Shown one piece after another: positions 8,039-14,958 of a stretch of 32,762 bases of DNA. A program made the position numbers and the translations under genes. A model generated the notes under the pieces. The model worked only from the letters and a program-made list of their open reading frames with translations. It ran no database searches and was not told where the DNA came from. This DNA is from JAIRTY01 sp050257395 (lineage in GTDB: Bacteria; Actinomycetota; Actinomycetes; Streptosporangiales; Streptosporangiaceae), in the NCBI GenBank assembly GCA_050257395.1, contig JBLMWU010000229.1:1-32762 (forward strand), read 5' to 3'. Numbering within the stretch: position 1 is the first letter of the stretch; the number at the start of each line of letters is the position of its first letter.

Positions 8039-9139
8039 TCAATCCCGCCAGATCAGGGCCAGCGCGCAGTCGTCGGTGCTGCCCGACCCGGCGGTGATGG
8101 CCCGCACGAGCTCCCGCGCGCCGGTGCGGAAGCCGGCCGTCACCAGCCGGTTGGCCTCGCCGAGCAGCCGGTCGGTGCCCACGTCGATGTCCCGGCCCGG
8201 CACCTCGACCAGCCCGTCCGTGTACAGCAGCAGGGCGTCGCCGCTGCGCAGGACGCCGCGTTCGGGCACGCAGCGGGGGTCGGGGACGACGCCGAGCACG
8301 ATGCCGCGCGCCCCGGTGACCCGCCAGATGCCGGTGCTGGCGTCGAAGTGGGCGGCGGGCGGGTGGCCGGCCGAGGACACCAGATAGTCGCCGGTCGCCA
8401 GGTCCAGGGCGAGGTGCACGGCGGTGACGAAGCCCTCGGGGGTGCGGTCGCGGCGCAGGTAGGCGTTGCACGACGGGAGGAACTCCTCCTGCGGCACCGA
8501 GCCGAGCAGGCCGCCGAACGCCCCGGACAGCAGCAGCGCCCTGGTCCCGGCCGCGAGCCCCTTGCCAGCCACGTCCACCAGGGCGACCTCGAGCGTCTTG
8601 CCGTCGCACGCGGACACCACGAAGTCGCCGCCGAACGAGGCGCCGCCGGCCGCCTGCAGCACCGACGCCGCACCCCAGCCCTCCGGCAGCCTGGGCAGGG
8701 TGCCCTGGGCGCGGATCCGGTCCCGCAGCTCCAGCAGCATCTGGTCCCCGCGCAGGCCCTGCATGCCGAGCTTCTTGCGGGTGCGGGCGAGCACGTCGGC
8801 GAAGAACCCGGTGATCGCGACCGTGGCGATGATCCCGGCGCCGGCCCGGCCCGCCACCGTGTCGTAGGCGAGCATCACGGCGACCACGCCGAGCAGGATC
8901 CGCAGCGCCCGCGGCCACAGCAGCAGCCCGCCGGCCAGCACCGGCAGGATCATCACGCCCGGTGAGAACCACCAGACCGACACCCGCACCGCCGCCACCC
9001 CGATGGCCACGGTGATGACCGCGAGGGCGATCGCAGCCCGCCGGTTCTGGGTGATCAGCTGCCGCCTGATCACCTCGCCAGTCCGCCGCGCGACGGCGCG
9101 GGCCGCGCGGTCAGGACGGAGCCGGGGACGCAAAACCAT
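8039..9139 (-). CDS. Membrane-anchored PP2C/SpoIIE-type serine phosphatase
   Basis: 366 aa from ATG 9139. The N-terminal part has three or four membrane-spanning stretches (about residues 33-115: AAIALAVITVAIGV, GVMILPVLAGGLLLW, LLGVVAVMLAY, GIIATVAITGFFA). It is followed by a cytoplasmic PP2C/SpoIIE domain with the metal-binding aspartates in GGDFVV and VDVAGKG, the SSAGHPPA segment, LLLYTDGLVE, and the final acidic STDDCAL. Such proteins dephosphorylate anti-sigma-factor antagonists in actinobacteria; no partner gene lies next to it. The longer frame to 9316 crosses the divergent promoter region and lacks similarity. There is no clear Shine-Dalgarno, and a TACAGT box 10 bp before the ATG suggests a leaderless message. 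Confidence 0.9.
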   Translation of the reverse strand: MVLRPRLRPDRAARAVARRTGEVIRRQLITQNRRAAIALAVITVAIGVAAVRVSVWWFSPGVMILPVLAGGLLLWPRALRILLGVVAVMLAYDTVAGRAGAGIIATVAITGFFADVLARTRKKLGMQGLRGDQMLLELRDRIRAQGTLPRLPEGWGAASVLQAAGGASFGGDFVVSACDGKTLEVALVDVAGKGLAAGTRALLLSGAFGGLLGSVPQEEFLPSCNAYLRRDRTPEGFVTAVHLALDLATGDYLVSSAGHPPAAHFDASTGIWRVTGARGIVLGVVPDPRCVPERGVLRSGDALLLYTDGLVEVPGRDIDVGTDRLLGEANRLVTAGFRTGARELVRAITAGSGSTDDCALALIWRD

Positions 9140-9148
9140 GATGGCGGC

Positions 9149-9154
9149 ACTGTA
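9149..9154 (-). promoter_or_regulatory. Candidate -10 box for leaderless phosphatase mRNA
   Basis: TACAGT on the minus strand ends 9 bases before ATG 9139, so transcription would begin at or next to the start codon. This agrees with the absence of a ribosome-binding site. The -35 region is not convincing. Confidence 0.33.
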
Positions 9155-9323
9155 GCGGCCCCCCCGGGATCTGGCACCCGGCCGCGCGATTCCGCGTTTC
9201 CGGCCGCGCCCCGGCACCTCGGGCTTGACCTGCATAAACTCGCTCACGGCCGGAACCGGCAGCAGTTCTGGCCAGCAGGTAATAGAGTCGCGCGCCCGCC
9301 GCCGGTGCGGTAGCAAGTTCGGT

Positions 9324-10583
9324 ATGAGCGAGCCGTACCCGATCCGGGCGATCAGCGAGGACGAGTTCCCGGCGTATCACGCCGTGAGCGACCAGGCGTT
9401 CCACTCGACCCGGCCGGCGGACGAGTCCATGCGGCGCGAGCTGCTCACCTTCGAGGCCGACCGCAGCCTGGCCGCGTTCGACGGCACCGAGGTCGTCGGC
9501 GTGGCGGGCGCCTACAGCTTCGAGCTGACCATCCCGGGCGGGACGGCCCGCGCCGCCGGGGTGACCAGCGTCAGCGTGCTGCCGTCGCACCGCCGCCGGG
9601 GCATCCTGTCCAGCCTGATGCGCCGCCAGCTCGACGACGTGCACGACCGGGGCGAGGCGCTGGCCGTCCTGTTCGCCTCCGAGGCCGGGATCTACCGCCG
9701 GTTCGGCTACGGCCCCGGCTCGCAGACGGCCGAGTTCACCATCGGGCGGGGCGAGGGGGCGCTGGTCGCCGACGCGCCCGCCGACCCGGCGGTGCGCCTG
9801 CGGATCACCGACCCGCTGGCGGTCCGCGGCGAGGTGGCCAAGGTCTACGACGCCGTGCTGCCCACCCGGCCGGGCCTGTTCGCCCGCGACAGCCGCTGGT
9901 GGGACGACCTGCTCGACGACCCGGAGTACCGGCGGCGCGGGACCACCGCGCTGCGCTGCGTGCTCGCGGAGGACAGCACCGGCCCGCGCGGCTACGCGCT
10001 GGTGCGGGCCCGGCCGGCCTGGCAGGACGGCCTCCCCGACGCCGCCATCGAGGTGCAGGAGCTCATGGCCGCCGACCCGGCGGCCACCGCCGCGCTCTGG
10101 ACCGACCTGCTCACCCGGGACCTGACCAGCAAGCTGACCGCGGACCTGCGGCCGGCCGACGACCCGCTGCTGCATCTGCTCGCCGACCCGCGGCGCGCCC
10201 GGGCCCGGGTCAGCGACGGCCTGTGGGTCCGGCTCACCGACGTCGGCGCCGCCCTGGGCCAGCGCCGCTACGCCGCACCGGTGGACGTGGTCATCGAGGT
10301 GACCGACGAGTTCTGCCCGTGGAACGCGGGCCGCTGGCGGCTCGCCGTGCCACCGGCCTCAGCCCAGCCGCTGGCGGGTCTTTCCGGCACGTGTGAACGG
10401 ACACAGGCCCCGGCCGGGGTGGCGCTGCCCGGCTACGCGCTCGGCGCGGCCTACCTGGGCGGCACGCGGCTGGCGCCGCTGGCCGAAGCGGGCCTGGTCC
10501 GCGAGCTGCGGCCGGGGTCGCTGGCGGCCCTGTCGGCCGCCCTGTCCTGGGACCCCGGCCCCTGGTGCCCGCAGATCTTCTGA
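9324..10583 (+). CDS. Eis-like GNAT N-acetyltransferase with C-terminal sterol-carrier-like domain
   Basis: 419 aa from ATG 9324 (YPIRAISEDEFPAY), divergent from the phosphatase. The acetyl-CoA-binding segment is VTSVSVLPSHRRRGILSSLM (about 80-99). It is followed by the family-typical SEAGIYRRFGYG (119-130), which supplies the conserved tyrosine. A second degenerate GNAT half and an SCP2-like C-terminal domain (from about 290) complete the Eis architecture of about 400 aa. Eis proteins of mycobacteria acetylate amines, including aminoglycosides, and use their C-terminal carboxylate as a base; this protein also ends in Phe (CPQIF). Substrate and role in resistance cannot be told from sequence. 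There is no clear ribosome site; a TAGAGT at 9283-9288 could be the -10 box. Confidence 0.9.
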   Translation: MSEPYPIRAISEDEFPAYHAVSDQAFHSTRPADESMRRELLTFEADRSLAAFDGTEVVGVAGAYSFELTIPGGTARAAGVTSVSVLPSHRRRGILSSLMRRQLDDVHDRGEALAVLFASEAGIYRRFGYGPGSQTAEFTIGRGEGALVADAPADPAVRLRITDPLAVRGEVAKVYDAVLPTRPGLFARDSRWWDDLLDDPEYRRRGTTALRCVLAEDSTGPRGYALVRARPAWQDGLPDAAIEVQELMAADPAATAALWTDLLTRDLTSKLTADLRPADDPLLHLLADPRRARARVSDGLWVRLTDVGAALGQRRYAAPVDVVIEVTDEFCPWNAGRWRLAVPPASAQPLAGLSGTCERTQAPAGVALPGYALGAAYLGGTRLAPLAEAGLVRELRPGSLAALSAALSWDPGPWCPQIF

Positions 10584-10584
10584 C

Positions 10585-10603
10585 CGGGCGGGGCGGCCGC
10601 CCG
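10585..10603 (+). terminator. Possible hairpin terminator after Eis-like gene
   Basis: CGGGCGG and CCGCCCG form a 7-bp stem with a 5-base loop starting one base after the stop codon. There is no T-run, so this would be an actinobacterial-type terminator or simply chance in G+C-rich DNA. Confidence 0.3.
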
Positions 10604-10663
10604 CCGCGGCAGGGCTGGGGGAATCCGGGGGCGCGTGCGACACTGGTGGCCGGGAGGTCTCTC

Positions 10664-11281
10664 ATGCCGGCGATGAGAATCACCCTGAGCGCGGCGATGC
10701 GTGCCCGCGACGTGTCCCGGCCCGGGCCGCAGCACGAAGCCGAGGCCGCCGAGGCCGCCGCCGCCCAGGGCCCGGCCCGGGTCCCGCGGGCGGCTGGCCC
10801 TGCCCGCACGCCCAGCGCCCCGCAGCCCTTAGCTGCGCCGCCCCGCCGGCCGGCGCCTGCTCCCCCGCTGCCGGCACCCCGCCGCCCGTCCCCTGCTCCC
10901 CCGCTGCCGGCGCCCCGGCCCCCGGCCCGCACACCCGCGCCTGCGCCGCCTTCCGGTCCCCGGCAGGCCGGTCCCCGGCAGCCGGGCGCCCAGCAGGCCG
11001 GCACAGGGCAGCCCGGCACCCGGACCGCCGCCCGCGGGCAGCCCGGGACGCCCGGCCCGGTGCCAGCGCCGCCGTGGGCCGCCCGGCCCCCCGCGCCGCC
11101 GCCCGGCGACCCGGTGCCGCGGCCCGCGGTGCCCGCCCCGCGCGAACCAGCCCAGCGCGAACCAGCCCCGCGCGAACCAGCCCCGGCCAGCCGGGACGCC
11201 AGCGATCCCGGGGCCGCCCGCGACCCGGCCGCCGCGGACCGTTCCCGCCCCCGGCGGCGGCGCCGGCGGGTGCGGCGGTGA
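10664..11281 (+). CDS. Proline/alanine-rich, lysine-free disordered protein with polyarginine tail
   Basis: 205 aa from ATG 10664, which follows GGGAGG with 7-nt spacing. A short non-repetitive N-terminus (MPAMRITLSAAMRARDVSRP, then an EAEAAEAAAA helix) leads into about 150 residues of Pro/Ala/Arg/Gly-rich sequence with local repeats (PPLPAP twice; REPA three times at about 11149-11190). It ends in a strongly basic tail (RPRRRRRRVRR). I see no lysine in the whole protein and no signal peptide or membrane segment. The stop overlaps the GTG of the SET-domain gene (GTGA), so the two are probably translated together. Function is unknown; nucleic-acid binding through the tail is inference. The good ribosome site, sustained frame and overlap support a real gene despite low complexity. 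Confidence 0.68.
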   Translation: MPAMRITLSAAMRARDVSRPGPQHEAEAAEAAAAQGPARVPRAAGPARTPSAPQPLAAPPRRPAPAPPLPAPRRPSPAPPLPAPRPPARTPAPAPPSGPRQAGPRQPGAQQAGTGQPGTRTAARGQPGTPGPVPAPPWAARPPAPPPGDPVPRPAVPAPREPAQREPAPREPAPASRDASDPGAARDPAAADRSRPRRRRRRVRR

Positions 11282-11787
11282 CGGTCAGCAGCTACATCAG
11301 CCCCAAAGCAGCCAAAGGCCGCCAGAGCGGGATCGAGGGCCGCGGCCTGATCGCCGTCGCCGCCATCGCCCCGGACGAGATCGTCGCCATCAAGGGCGGC
11401 CACATCGTGGACACCGCCACCCTGCACACCCTCCCGGAGCAGCTGCAGAACTCCGAGATCCAGATCGCGGACGGCTTCCACCTGACCGCGACCGCCGCGG
11501 AAGAGTACGAGCCGGTCATGCTCTTCCTCAACCACTCCTGCGAGCCGAACGTGGGGTTCGCCGGCAACATCGTGCTGGTGGCGATGCGCGCCATCGCGCC
11601 CGGCGAGGAACTGACCACCGACTACGCCCTGTTCGACGACTACGACGGGGCGATGACCTGCCGCTGCGGCACCCGGTCCTGCCGGGGCAGCATCACCGGC
11701 CGCGACTGGCGGCGCCCGGACCTGCAGCGCCGGTACGGGCCGTACTTCTCCTGGTACCTCCAGCGCCGCTTCACCGCCGGCCCGTGA
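11278..11787 (+). CDS. SET-domain protein methyltransferase with post-SET zinc motif
   Basis: 169 aa from GTG 11278, which overlaps the preceding stop. SET proteins transfer methyl from S-adenosylmethionine to lysine side chains. The motifs are clear: GRGLIAVAAIAPDEIV near the N-terminus, NHSCEPN at 85-91, EELTTDYALFDDY with Y116 as the expected catalytic tyrosine, and a post-SET CRCGTRSC (C128, C130, C135) that with C88 can bind zinc as in eukaryotic enzymes. The C-terminus (about 138-169, WRRPDLQRRYGPYFSWYLQRR) is aromatic and basic. The frame is open far upstream, but that part is antiphase to the proline-rich gene and acetyltransferase. Its target is unknown; the coupled partner has no lysine, so it is not an obvious side-chain substrate. 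Confidence 0.88.
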   Translation: MTVSSYISPKAAKGRQSGIEGRGLIAVAAIAPDEIVAIKGGHIVDTATLHTLPEQLQNSEIQIADGFHLTATAAEEYEPVMLFLNHSCEPNVGFAGNIVLVAMRAIAPGEELTTDYALFDDYDGAMTCRCGTRSCRGSITGRDWRRPDLQRRYGPYFSWYLQRRFTAGP

Positions 11788-12044
11788 GCCGCGGGGCGGC
11801 CCGCCACCCGGGCAGCGGGCCATAACCCCGGGCGCATGTGCTGGGCGTCGAACGCGAACCAGTCGCCGTCCGAGCCCGGCCAGGCCAGCCGGACGAACCA
11901 GCCGTCGCCATTGCGCCGCCAGCCGGTGATGGTGGCCTCCCGCCAGACCCCGCCGGTGAACCTCACCAGGGCCGTCCGGCTGCGGGGCGGCCGGTCCCAC
12001 CCGTCCGGCTCCGGCACCGTCATCAGCACAGGCCGGTCATCCAT
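11640..12044 (-). CDS. Small hypothetical protein with Trp-rich WR-x-A-T-I-T-G-W-R-R core
   Basis: 134 aa from ATG 12044. The N-terminal 75 residues look like a compact beta-rich domain (TALVRFTGGVWREATITGWR, then GWFVRLAWPG and DWFAFDAQHMRPG); I do not know a name for it. Third positions are strongly G/C in this part. The C-terminal 49 codons run antisense to the end of the SET gene, a convergent overlap of 148 bp, and that part is basic and less convincing. There is no ribosome site, but TAGCGT lies 7 bases before the ATG, as expected for a leaderless gene. Confidence is moderate that the gene is real, low that the tail matters. Confidence 0.6.
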   Translation of the reverse strand: MDDRPVLMTVPEPDGWDRPPRSRTALVRFTGGVWREATITGWRRNGDGWFVRLAWPGSDGDWFAFDAQHMRPGLWPAARVAGRPAAHGPAVKRRWRYQEKYGPYRRCRSGRRQSRPVMLPRQDRVPQRQVIAPS

Positions 12045-12050
12045 GCGGGC

Positions 12051-12056
12051 ACGCTA
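12051..12056 (-). promoter_or_regulatory. Candidate -10 box for leaderless small gene
   Basis: TAGCGT on the minus strand is 6 bases from ATG 12044, the spacing expected when the start codon is also about +1. No good -35 is visible. Confidence 0.35.
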
Positions 12057-12313
12057 TCGCACACGCATTCGATCAGGATCCCTGGCCTGGGACTTCAGCT
12101 GCCTTCCGGCACTGCGCCCGGGCTCCCTGGCGGCCGGCGGGACACCCCCGGCGCCGCTTCCCATGGCCCCGGCCGAGCCGCCGGGGGGCGCGTGCCTCCC
12201 CTTCCCCGCGGCCGGGGACTTTGGCCTCTGGGGAGCCGGCCTGGCAGCAGCGCAGGCTGCAGCTGGCCGGCGGCTGGCCCGCCGCGGGCCGAACCGCGAG
12301 GAGGCCGGTCCGA

Positions 12314-13489
12314 GTGAGCACCCCGTTCGTGGTCGGATACCGCGACCTGCACCCGAACACCATCGTGAACTTCCAGCTCAACCGGTGGATCAGCTACCTC
12401 GGGGAGGAAGCCGTCGGGGAGATCACGCCGGTGCTGCCGAAACTGACCGATCTCGCCGCCTTCCGCCGCGAATTCCTTGCCCTCTCCGGCCGGGCCGAAG
12501 CAGCGGGCCGGCTGGCGGCCGCCGCCTACTACCTGCGCTCGGCCGAGTTCTTCATGTTCGCTGACGACCCCGGCAAGGCAGCGGCGCGGCAGCGGTTCCT
12601 GGAGCTGATCTGGAAGGCGAACGGCCTGACCGCCGCGAGCCGCCAGCTGCTGCCCTACCAGGACGGGCAGCGGGCCGGCTTCCTGCCCGCCTACCGGTTC
12701 CCCGCCGGCGGTGAGCAGCGCGGGAGCATCGTCCTGCACGGCGGCGGCGACAGCTACATCGAGGAGTTCTTCCCGGTCCTCTCGCCGTTCACGGCGGCCG
12801 GGTACGAGGTGATCGCCTTCGAGGGGCCCGGGCAGGGCGGCGCGCTGGAAGAGTCGGGGCTGCCGATGACGCCCGACTGGCATCGGCCCGTCAAAATCGT
12901 GCTGGATCACTTCGGGCTCGACGACGTCACGCTGGTCGGCGTGTCCATGGGCGGCTGCCTGGTGCTGCGGGCGGCCGCGCTGGAGCCGCGGGTGAAGCGG
13001 GCCGTCGCCTACGACGTGCTGTACGACAACTCCGATATGTGGTTCGGCCGGCTGGACCCGCCGGTGCGCGCGCTCATCCGCGGGCTGCTGGCCGCCAGGG
13101 CGCGCGGCGTGCTGGACGCGCTGGTCTCCCGGTCGGCGAGCAGGTCGATGGGGCTGGAATGGGCGGTCCGCCAGGGCATGCACCTGGCGGGTGCCACCTC
13201 GTTCTACGACTACCTGCGCGCGATCGAGCGCTTCACCACCCGGGACATCTCACCGCTGGTGAAACAGCATGTGCTCGTCATGGCCGGGGCCGGGGACTGG
13301 GCGATCCCGCTGGACCAGTACTACCGGCAGCTGGCCGCGCTGACCGGCGCCCGGTCGGTGACCGGCCGCCTGTTCACCCGGGCTGAGCAAGCGCATCAGC
13401 ACTGCCAGGTCGGCAACCTCAAGCTCGCCCTCGACTTCATCCTCGACTGGATCGCCTTCCACACGGCCGAGGACGACCAGGCAGCCTAG
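12314..13489 (+). CDS. Alpha/beta-hydrolase, esterase-like
   Basis: 391 aa. The GTG at 12314 was chosen because GAGGAGG lies 9 nt upstream; the frame opens at 12221 but the added residues are low-complexity. An N-terminal helical region of about 120 residues precedes the hydrolase fold. The oxyanion segment is LHGGGDSYIEEFFP. The nucleophile elbow is GVSMGGC with Ser211, the likely acid is in AGAGDWAIP, and the likely base is His in AHQHCQVGN. This arrangement (long helical N-terminus plus GxSxGG) resembles the FrsA/2,6-dihydropseudooxynicotine-hydrolase-like group, but the substrate is unknown. It has no partner genes; its stop shares CTAG with the convergent rpiB stop. Confidence 0.88.
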   Translation: MSTPFVVGYRDLHPNTIVNFQLNRWISYLGEEAVGEITPVLPKLTDLAAFRREFLALSGRAEAAGRLAAAAYYLRSAEFFMFADDPGKAAARQRFLELIWKANGLTAASRQLLPYQDGQRAGFLPAYRFPAGGEQRGSIVLHGGGDSYIEEFFPVLSPFTAAGYEVIAFEGPGQGGALEESGLPMTPDWHRPVKIVLDHFGLDDVTLVGVSMGGCLVLRAAALEPRVKRAVAYDVLYDNSDMWFGRLDPPVRALIRGLLAARARGVLDALVSRSASRSMGLEWAVRQGMHLAGATSFYDYLRAIERFTTRDISPLVKQHVLVMAGAGDWAIPLDQYYRQLAALTGARSVTGRLFTRAEQAHQHCQVGNLKLALDFILDWIAFHTAEDDQAA

Positions 13490-13962
13490 CCGTGCTCCGG
13501 CAGCGGGGGCAGATCCCCCGACTTCTCATAGCCGGAGATCAGGTCGATGCGGCGCTGGTGGCGGGCTTCGCCGGAGAACGGGGTGTCCAGGAACACCTGG
13601 GTGAACGCGATGGCGTCCTCGACCGGGTGCATCCGGGCGCCGAGGCTGAGCACGTTCGCGTGGTTGTGCAGGCGGGCGAGCCGCGCGGTCTCCTCGCTCC
13701 AGGCGAGCGCCGCCCGGATACCGGCGATCTTGTTGGCGGCGATCTGCTCGCCGTTGCCCGAGCCGCCGATCACGATGCCGAGGCTGCCCGGGTCGGCGAT
13801 CACCGACGCCGCCGCCCGCATCACGTAGGGCGGATAGTCGTCCTGGCCCTGGTAGGTCGCGGGGCCGCAGTCGACCGGGTCGTGCCCGGCTGACTTCAGC
13901 CAGCTCACCAGCACCGACTTCAGCTCGAAGCCCGCGTGGTCGGATCCCAGGTAAACGCGCAC
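13486..13962 (-). CDS. rpiB: Ribose-5-phosphate isomerase B (Mycobacterium type)
   Basis: 158 aa from GTG 13962 (RVYLGSDHAGFELK). RpiB interconverts ribose-5-phosphate and ribulose-5-phosphate in the pentose phosphate pathway. The active-site loop is IGGSGNGEQIAANK, where E72 replaces the catalytic cysteine of the E. coli enzyme, as in the M. tuberculosis protein. NHANVLSLGARMH and RHQRRIDLISGYE are also family-typical. There is no strong ribosome site; a leaderless start is possible. The TAG stop is shared through a palindromic CTAG (13486-13489) with the convergent hydrolase gene. The identification is secure. Confidence 0.95.
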   Translation of the reverse strand: MRVYLGSDHAGFELKSVLVSWLKSAGHDPVDCGPATYQGQDDYPPYVMRAAASVIADPGSLGIVIGGSGNGEQIAANKIAGIRAALAWSEETARLARLHNHANVLSLGARMHPVEDAIAFTQVFLDTPFSGEARHQRRIDLISGYEKSGDLPPLPEHG

Positions 13963-14036
13963 GACCGCCAGTCTTCCACGCTGCCGCGACCGGGCACACC
14001 ACCCCCCAGCGTGACCTGATGCGCCGCCGGGACGCG

Positions 14037-14167
14037 CGCGGGTTCGCCGAGGGCGGCAGCGGGCGTAGCGTAACGCCCGCCAGCACCTCCCCCAGGCGCC
14101 TCGGGCACTGCGGGCAGACCCGGTCCCCCATCCCCGGCCAGCCCGCAGAGCCCTCGGCGAACCCGCG
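14037..14167. repeat. 131-bp nested inverted-repeat element
   Basis: The outer arms, 14037-14053 (CGCGGGTTCGCCGAGGG) and 14151-14167, are a perfect 17-bp inverted repeat. Inside are two more perfect 8-bp hairpins: GCGGGCGT/ACGCCCGC (14059-14066 with 14073-14080, 6-nt loop) and CTGCGGGC/GCCCGCAG (14108-14115 with 14141-14148). The whole can fold as a three-way junction on either strand. It starts 5 bases after the stop of the DsbA-like gene and fills most of the gap before rpiB. No target-site duplication is visible. It could be a structured 3' UTR, a small RNA, a palindromic repeat-family member or a small non-autonomous element. Confidence 0.75.
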
Positions 14168-14172
14168 ACCCC

Positions 14173-14787
14173 TCAGTCGAAGATCGGGTCCCGGGTCCGG
14201 CTGCGCTTGAGCTCGAAGAAGCCGTCGGTCGCGGTGACCAGCATGACCCCGTCCCACAGCTTGGCCGCGGCCTCGCCGCGCGGGATCGGCGACACCACCG
14301 GGCCGAAGATGGAGGTCCCGTTCACCGAGATGATCGGGGTGCCGACCTCGTACCCGACCCGCTCGATGCCGTCGGCGTGGGAAGCCCGCAGCGCCTCGTC
14401 GTACTCGGTGGACTCCATCGCATCGGCCAGCTCGGCGGGCAGGCCCGCCTCTGCCAGCGCCGCCTCGACCGTAGCCCGGTCCTTGGGCGCCTTGTCGTGG
14501 TGGAACCGGTTGCCCAGCGCCGTGTACAGCGGGCCGAGTACCTCGGACCCGTACTTCTGCTCGGCGGCGACGGCCACCCGGACCGGGCCCCAGGCCTGCT
14601 TCATCAGCTCCTGGTACCGCTCCGGCAGGTCCTTGCCCTCGTTCAGCACCGCCAGGCTCATGACGTGCCAGCGGACCGCGACGGGGCGCACCTTTTCCAC
14701 TTCGAGCATCCAGCGGGAGGTGATCCACGCCCACGGGCACAGCGGGTCGAACCAGAAATCGACAGGAGTGGCTTCCTGCTCGGCCAC
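14173..14787 (-). CDS. DsbA-fold oxidoreductase, Rv2466c-like (mycothiol-dependent type)
   Basis: 204 aa from GTG 14787, with GGAGGG 8-9 nt upstream. The protein matches the mycobacterial Rv2466c family along its length (VDFWFDPLCPW, HVMSLAVLNEG, WGPVRVAVAAEQKYG, VGTPIISVNG, GPVVSPIPRG, FFELKRSRT). Rv2466c is a mycothiol-dependent reductase with a CPWC active site. Here the motif is CPWA (C17-P-W-A20), so the resolving cysteine is absent and a monothiol mechanism or non-redox role is implied. No signal peptide is seen, so it should be cytoplasmic. It is divergent from pepN. Family is secure; activity is inference. Confidence 0.9.
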   Translation of the reverse strand: MAEQEATPVDFWFDPLCPWAWITSRWMLEVEKVRPVAVRWHVMSLAVLNEGKDLPERYQELMKQAWGPVRVAVAAEQKYGSEVLGPLYTALGNRFHHDKAPKDRATVEAALAEAGLPAELADAMESTEYDEALRASHADGIERVGYEVGTPIISVNGTSIFGPVVSPIPRGEAAAKLWDGVMLVTATDGFFELKRSRTRDPIFD

Positions 14788-14958
14788 GTGCTTTCCCTCC
14801 TCGGGGGGCAGAAGGCCCGGAGGCGGGACGCCACCGGGGCACCGTTCGCGACAACCCGCATGCGGCGGCCGGCATTCCGCCGGCGGCGTGGGAAGATGCC
14901 GGAACGGCCGGAATCGCAGCGACCCTGACCGGGCCGGATCAGCAAAGGGGACTCAGAC

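Noticed and set aside
14037..14167. tRNA, SRP RNA or 6C RNA
   Set aside because: No T-loop/anticodon layout, no SRP apical loop sequence and no paired C-run hairpin loops could be matched.
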